From NCBI GenBank assembly GCA_047605445.1, contig JASGFP010000090.1, forward strand, positions 1-17,522: 17,522 nucleotides of DNA, written 5' to 3'. The notes beneath the pieces were generated by a model that saw only the letters and a program-made list of their open reading frames with translations, made no database searches and had not been told where the DNA came from. This DNA comes from JAJXWB01 sp047605445 (GTDB taxonomy: Bacteria; Pseudomonadota; Alphaproteobacteria; Rhizobiales; Beijerinckiaceae). The position numbers and the translations under genes were made by a program. This document shows, in pieces, positions 14,530-17,522 of this stretch; position 1 is the first letter of the stretch, and the number at the start of each line of letters is the position of its first letter.

Positions 14530-14727
14530 TCACGTCTTGAAAAAGGCCGCAGCCGCAGCCGCCGACGCCGATTTGGCGGTCCTGGCCGCCTCCAGCCGCG
14601 CGATTTCGGCGCGCAGCAATTCGATCCGCTCGCCCAGTTCGCCGACCGACAGCGTATCCAGCGGCTGGCCGATCTCGTGATCCGGCTTCTTCTTGGGCGC
14701 GGCGAAAATGTCGTCGTCTGCGGCCAT
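14530..14727 (-). CDS. DUF1192 family small protein
   Basis: The product has 65 residues. It starts with acidic DDD and a Lys-rich PKKKPDHEIGQPLDTLSV, followed by the conserved ELGERIELLRAEIARLEAA helix, a short coiled coil, and an Ala-rich tail ending AAAFFKT. This is the DUF1192 pattern, a small alphaproteobacterial protein of unknown function that probably acts through its helix as a partner-binding element. ATG at 14727 has GGGGAGAG about 4-5 bp upstream. It is divergent from trcR, with the promoter region between them shared. Its mRNA probably ends at 14333. Confidence 0.85.
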   Translation of the reverse strand: MAADDDIFAAPKKKPDHEIGQPLDTLSVGELGERIELLRAEIARLEAARTAKSASAAAAAAFFKT

Positions 14728-14754
14728 GCGTCTCTCCCCGGCGCGTCGTTTCGA

Positions 14755-14783
14755 TTGCTTTCGACCCTGCGCCCGACTATATA
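14755..14783 (+). promoter_or_regulatory. Probable sigma-70-type promoter of trcR
   Basis: TTGCTT (14755-14760) and TATATA (14778-14783) have the ideal 17-bp spacing. The transcript would start near 14790 and give a leader of about 108 nt before the trcR ATG, which contains the foldable segment at 14811-14877. Confidence 0.55.
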
Positions 14784-14810
14784 GCGGCCATCCCGTAATT
14801 TCAGTTCATA

Positions 14811-14877
14811 CGAGGCTTATAGCCTCGGCCGGGCCTCGGTCCGGCGGGCCTTTCTGCTTGGGCCCGATTCCGAGGCT
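14811..14877 (+). promoter_or_regulatory. Structured trcR leader with mutually exclusive stems
   Basis: CGAGGCT occurs at 14811-14817 and 14871-14877; its complement AGCCTCG is at 14821-14827, and a second GCCTCG at 14833-14838. AGCCTCG can close a tight hairpin with the first CGAGGCT (loop TAT), or pair with the distant copy. The distant stem would enclose two more helices (CCGG.../...CCGG at 14829-14844 and GGGCC/GGCCC at 14846-14865), a three-way junction ending about 10 nt before the GGAGGAA ribosome binding site. This is an attenuator or riboswitch-like layout. I know of no matching named family; folding was done by eye. Confidence 0.4.
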
Positions 14878-14897
14878 AGCGCTTTCTGGAGGAAGAA

Positions 14898-15605
14898 ATG
14901 AGCAATGCTCCGCTCATGCCCAAGGCGACCGCAATCTGGCTGGTCGAGAACACCTCGCTGACCTTCGACCAGATCGCCGGCTTCTGCAAACTGCACCCGC
15001 TCGAGGTGAAGGGCATCGCCGACGGCGAGGTCGGCGCCGGCATCCGTGGCGCCGATCCGATCACGTCCGGCCAGCTCACTCGCGACGAGATCGCGCGTGC
15101 GGAAAAGGATTCGGGCTATCAGCTCAAGCTCGCGACCTCCAAGGTCGTGCTTCCGACGGTCAAACGCCGCGGCCCGCGCTACACGCCGCTGTCGCGCCGC
15201 CAGGACCGCCCTAACGCCATTCTCTGGCTGGTCCGCAACCATCCGGAGCTCAAGGACGCGCAGATCATGCGCCTCGTCGGCACGACCAAGACCACCCTGC
15301 AGGCGATCCGCGAGCGCACCCACTGGAATTCGTCGCAGCTCGCGCCGATGGACCCGGTGACGCTGGGCCTCTGCTCGCAGATCGACCTCGACATGGAAGT
15401 CTCCCGCGCCGCCAAGGATGCGCCGGCCCGTCCGGAAGAGCCGAGCCAGACCCTGCTGCCGGCGGAAACCACAACCGCCCGCGAGCCGCGCACCACGGAA
15501 GACGTGTTCGGCGCGCCCAAGCCCGCCGCGCCGCTCGAGGAAGAGGAAGAAATCGACGTCGCGAGCGTCTTCGGTAAGCTCAAGGGTCTGAAGACCAAGG
15601 ACTGA
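14898..15605 (+). CDS. trcR: Cell-cycle transcriptional regulator TrcR (DUF1013)
   Basis: The product has 235 residues, the usual DUF1013 length. It has two helix-turn-helix-like units of the same pattern, ATAIWLVENTSLTFDQIAGF (residues 11-30 and on) and NAILWLVRNHPELKDAQIMR (106-125 and on), which suggests an internal duplication. Between them are GVGAGIRGADPI-type and KRRGPRYTPLSRRQDRP segments. The C-terminus is low-complexity and acidic (EEEEEIDVASVFGKLKGL). DUF1013 proteins are widespread in alphaproteobacteria, and Caulobacter and Brucella work links the family to cell-cycle transcription. GGAGGAA lies 3 bp before the ATG, so the start is firm. The next gene, an rRNA methyltransferase, starts 22 bp downstream, so all three may be one transcript. 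Confidence 0.9.
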   Translation: MSNAPLMPKATAIWLVENTSLTFDQIAGFCKLHPLEVKGIADGEVGAGIRGADPITSGQLTRDEIARAEKDSGYQLKLATSKVVLPTVKRRGPRYTPLSRRQDRPNAILWLVRNHPELKDAQIMRLVGTTKTTLQAIRERTHWNSSQLAPMDPVTLGLCSQIDLDMEVSRAAKDAPARPEEPSQTLLPAETTTAREPRTTEDVFGAPKPAAPLEEEEEIDVASVFGKLKGLKTKD

Positions 15606-15627
15606 CCGGCCGGACGGGCGCGACCGC

Positions 15628-16536
15628 ATGTCTGCAGCCTGCGAGAACGTCTATGGGGCGCCGGCCGAGGATCTGGTCGGCGCCTGCGGCGGCGCCCGCC
15701 AGTTTTCCCCGCTCGTTCCCGGCGCAAACCGTCTCGAAGACGTCGCGCCCGGCGCCCTGAACGGCTTCGCCATGTTCGCGCCGCCCGGCACGACGGAGCG
15801 CCGACGCGCCCTCGCGCTGGCCATCCGCGCATTGGCGCCCGGCGCGTCGCTCATCGTCCACGCGCCGAAGGACAAGGGCGGCTCGCGTCTCGGCGCCGAT
15901 CTCGACAGGCTCGGCTGCGCTTTTCAGGAAACCTCCAAGCGCCACAACCGCATTTGCACTGCGCAGGGTCCGGGCGACGCGACGGCGATCGCCGCCGCCA
16001 TCGCGGATGGAGAGCCGCGCTTTCTCGACGCCGCCGGTCTGTGGTCGCAGCCCGGCGTATTCAGCTGGGACCGGATCGATCCGGGCAGCGCGCTGCTGCT
16101 GCAGCATCTTGCGCCCCTGAACGGCCGCGGCGCGGATTTCGGCTGCGGCCTCGGCGTTCTCGCGCGCGCCGTTCTGGCCTCGCGCAAGGTCGCCAGCCTC
16201 ACGCTCGTCGATATCGACCGCCGCGCATTGGACATGGCGCGGCTCAACATCGACGACCCGCGCGCGACATTCGTCTGGGCCGACGCGCGGACGCTTGATC
16301 TGGCGGGCCTCGATTTCGTCGTCATGAACCCGCCCTTCCACGACGGCGGCGCCGAAGACAAGGCGCTCGGCCAGACCTTTATCCGCCGCGCAGCCGGCGC
16401 GCTGCGCAACGGCGGGACGCTATGGCTCACCGCCAACCGCCACCTGCCCTACGAAGAAGTCCTGAAACCCCTGTTCCGCAGCGTGACGCCCGTCGCCGCA
16501 GAAAAGGGCTACAAGATCTATCAGGCTCAGAAATGA
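15628..16536 (+). CDS. RsmC-like 16S rRNA guanine-N2 methyltransferase
   Basis: The product has 302 residues. The C-terminal half is a class I SAM-dependent methyltransferase: motif I ADFGCGLG at about 169-176, an acidic LVDIDRRAL strand, and the catalytic NPPFHDGG starting at Asn234. The N-terminal half is a degenerate methyltransferase-like domain, as in RsmC/RlmG proteins. NPPF is typical of enzymes that methylate the exocyclic amine of guanine; RsmC does so at G1207 of 16S rRNA. Length and layout fit RsmC better than RlmG, but the target base is not certain. No strong ribosome binding site is seen; ATG at 15628 is the first in-frame ATG after the trcR stop. The stop overlaps the next start as ATGA, so translational coupling is likely. 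Confidence 0.82.
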   Translation: MSAACENVYGAPAEDLVGACGGARQFSPLVPGANRLEDVAPGALNGFAMFAPPGTTERRRALALAIRALAPGASLIVHAPKDKGGSRLGADLDRLGCAFQETSKRHNRICTAQGPGDATAIAAAIADGEPRFLDAAGLWSQPGVFSWDRIDPGSALLLQHLAPLNGRGADFGCGLGVLARAVLASRKVASLTLVDIDRRALDMARLNIDDPRATFVWADARTLDLAGLDFVVMNPPFHDGGAEDKALGQTFIRRAAGALRNGGTLWLTANRHLPYEEVLKPLFRSVTPVAAEKGYKIYQAQK

Positions 16537-17276
16537 GCGGCGCCGCCTCGATGCGGCTCGACCGCCTGCTCGCCAACATGGGCTACGGTTCGCGCCGCGA
16601 GATGCAGGCGCTTGCGCGCAACGGCCGCATCGCGCTCGACGGCGAAGCCCTGCGCGACATCGAGCAGCGCGTGAGCGCGACGCCCGAATTCGCCGCGCGT
16701 CTGACGCTGGACGGCGAGGCGCTCGATCCCTTGCCCGGCCTTGTGCTGATGCTGCACAAGCCCGTCGGCGTGACCTGTTCGCACAAGGAGGCGGGCCCCC
16801 TCGTCTATAGCCTGCTGCCGGATCGCTGGCGCCGCCGCGACCCCGCCATCTCCAGCGTCGGGAGGCTCGACAAGGAGACTTCCGGCCTTCTGCTGCTGAC
16901 GGACGACGGCGGCTGGCTGCACAAGGTCATTTCGCCGAAACGCCATATCGGCAAGCGCTACGTCGCCACGCTCGACCGGCCCTTGCGCGGCGACGCCGGA
17001 CAGATCTTCGCCTCCGGAGACCTCATGCTGGATGGCGAAGCGAAGCCGCTTCTGCCGGCGCAACTCGAAATGATTTCGGAGCGCGAAGCCGCCCTGACGA
17101 TTTTCGAAGGGCGCTACCATCAGGTCCGCCGCATGTTCGCAGCGCTCGGCAACCATGTGGTCGCCCTGCATCGCGTCTCGATCGGCGGGCTCGCCCTGCC
17201 CGATGGCCTCGCGCCGGGCGAATTTCGCGTGCTCGATGCAGCGCAGCGCGCGTTGGTGCTCGCAGCCGCCGCCTGA
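16533..17276 (+). CDS. rsuA: 16S rRNA pseudouridine synthase, RsuA family
   Basis: The product has 247 residues. An S4 RNA-binding domain is at about 6-60 (RLDRLLANMGYGSRRE). The RsuA/RluB/E/F catalytic domain follows, with LMLHKPVGVTCS (72-83) and the catalytic Asp113 in GRLDKETSGLLLLT, then GKRYVATLDRPL and a late EGRYHQVRRMFAALGNHV. RsuA makes pseudouridine 516 in 16S rRNA; paralogues modify 23S rRNA, so the target is likely but not certain. ATG at 16533 overlaps the RsmC-like stop (ATGA); an in-frame extension to 16422 would run far into the previous gene. Two rRNA-modifying enzymes in one coupled pair fits a ribosome-maturation role. It is convergent with the Gly-rich gene at the right edge. 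Confidence 0.9.
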   Translation: MSGAASMRLDRLLANMGYGSRREMQALARNGRIALDGEALRDIEQRVSATPEFAARLTLDGEALDPLPGLVLMLHKPVGVTCSHKEAGPLVYSLLPDRWRRRDPAISSVGRLDKETSGLLLLTDDGGWLHKVISPKRHIGKRYVATLDRPLRGDAGQIFASGDLMLDGEAKPLLPAQLEMISEREAALTIFEGRYHQVRRMFAALGNHVVALHRVSIGGLALPDGLAPGEFRVLDAAQRALVLAAAA

Positions 17277-17299
17277 ACGATGGCCCGCACCCGGATGCG

Positions 17300-17522
17300 C
17301 TAGCGCCCGATGCGGATGCCGCCGAGCGTGCGTCCGATCCCGCCGGCGACCCCTCCGAGCCCACCGCCGAGCCCGCCCAGCGTCCCGTTGACGCCGCCGA
17401 TGACGCCGCTGGCCGCGCCGTTCACACCGCCGACAACGCCGCCTGCGGCATTGGCTGCGCCGCCCACGGCCTGTCCGGCCGCGCCGGGCAATTCGCCCGT
17501 TGCGGCGCCCGCAGCGCCGATC
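17300..17522 (-). CDS. Gly-rich hypothetical protein, C-terminal part (5' end outside window)
   Basis: The minus-strand frame is open from the right edge (first whole codon at 17521-17519) to TAG at 17302-17300. The visible 74 residues are about half Gly, with Val, Asn and Ala, and include a repeat GGVNG spaced 15 residues apart (VVGGVNGAASGVIGGVNGT) and regular Gly-Gly steps (LGGLGGGLGGVAGGIGRTLGG). This resembles a glycine-zipper or low-complexity surface protein; no function can be assigned. TTG at 17491 could start it, but the open frame continues upstream. The tail carries Arg residues (RTLGGIRIGR). It may be exported, but the N-terminus is not in view. Confidence 0.5.
   Translation of the reverse strand, partial: IGAAGAATGELPGAAGQAVGGAANAAGGVVGGVNGAASGVIGGVNGTLGGLGGGLGGVAGGIGRTLGGIRIGR

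Noticed and set aside
1..17522. CRISPR arrays, tRNA/rRNA genes, insertion sequences or phage genes
   Set aside because: I saw no regular spacer repeats, cloverleaf-like segments, transposase motifs or integrase genes; only short repeats were found.

Overview
The window is very GC-rich and gene-dense, with the base composition and gene content of an alphaproteobacterium. The strongest taxonomic hints are at the right: a Cys-free L31, an RcdA/DUF1465 protein, a DUF1192 protein and a DUF1013/TrcR regulator, families typical of Hyphomicrobiales (Rhizobiales) and Caulobacter relatives. A methylotroph-type family such as Methylocystaceae or Beijerinckiaceae would fit, but that is an impression, not a demonstration. 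No tRNA, rRNA, CRISPR array, transposase or phage gene was seen.

Left two thirds (1-12145): an exopolysaccharide locus of the Wzx/Wzy type. In order: the 3' part of a GumC/Wzc-like chain-length protein (cut by the window edge), a small unknown ORF, a Wzx flippase (minus), a secreted GH5 endoglucanase (plus), a GumH-like GT4 mannosyltransferase (minus), a GT2 glycosyltransferase (plus), a GumM/WecG/TagA-type GT26 (minus), a complete GumC-like co-polymerase followed after 3 bp by a Wzy-like polymerase (plus), and a tandem alpha/beta hydrolase (minus). GumM-like plus GumH-like enzymes suggest a xanthan/acetan-style repeat unit: glucose, beta-1,4-glucose, then an alpha-mannose branch. A cellulase-family enzyme beside them would fit a cellulose-like backbone. 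The initiating transferase (GumD type) and the outer-membrane exporter (GumB type) are not in the window. Genes switch strand repeatedly, so this is a patchwork of short transcription units.

Middle (12217-13557): an AEC-family permease divergent from the hydrolase, then rpmE (ribosomal protein L31) with a strong intrinsic terminator.

Right (13591-17522): housekeeping and cell-cycle genes. rcdA (minus), a 414-bp gap with a CtrA-box-like motif and a candidate small RNA, a DUF1192 gene (minus), trcR (plus) behind a long folding leader, then an RsmC-like rRNA methyltransferase and an RsuA-like pseudouridine synthase sharing an ATGA overlap. A Gly-rich gene enters from the right edge on the minus strand.

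Most worth a second look: (1) the trcR leader, where a repeated CGAGGC/GCCTCG set allows mutually exclusive stems between a good promoter and the ribosome binding site; (2) two exact TTAA-N7-TTAA motifs, one touching the wzx start codon and one upstream of a possible small RNA; (3) the two-domain hydrolase whose first nucleophile is missing and whose second is Cys; (4) the cellulase within a xanthan-like cluster; (5) two chain-length proteins whose kinase modules have both lost the P-loop.
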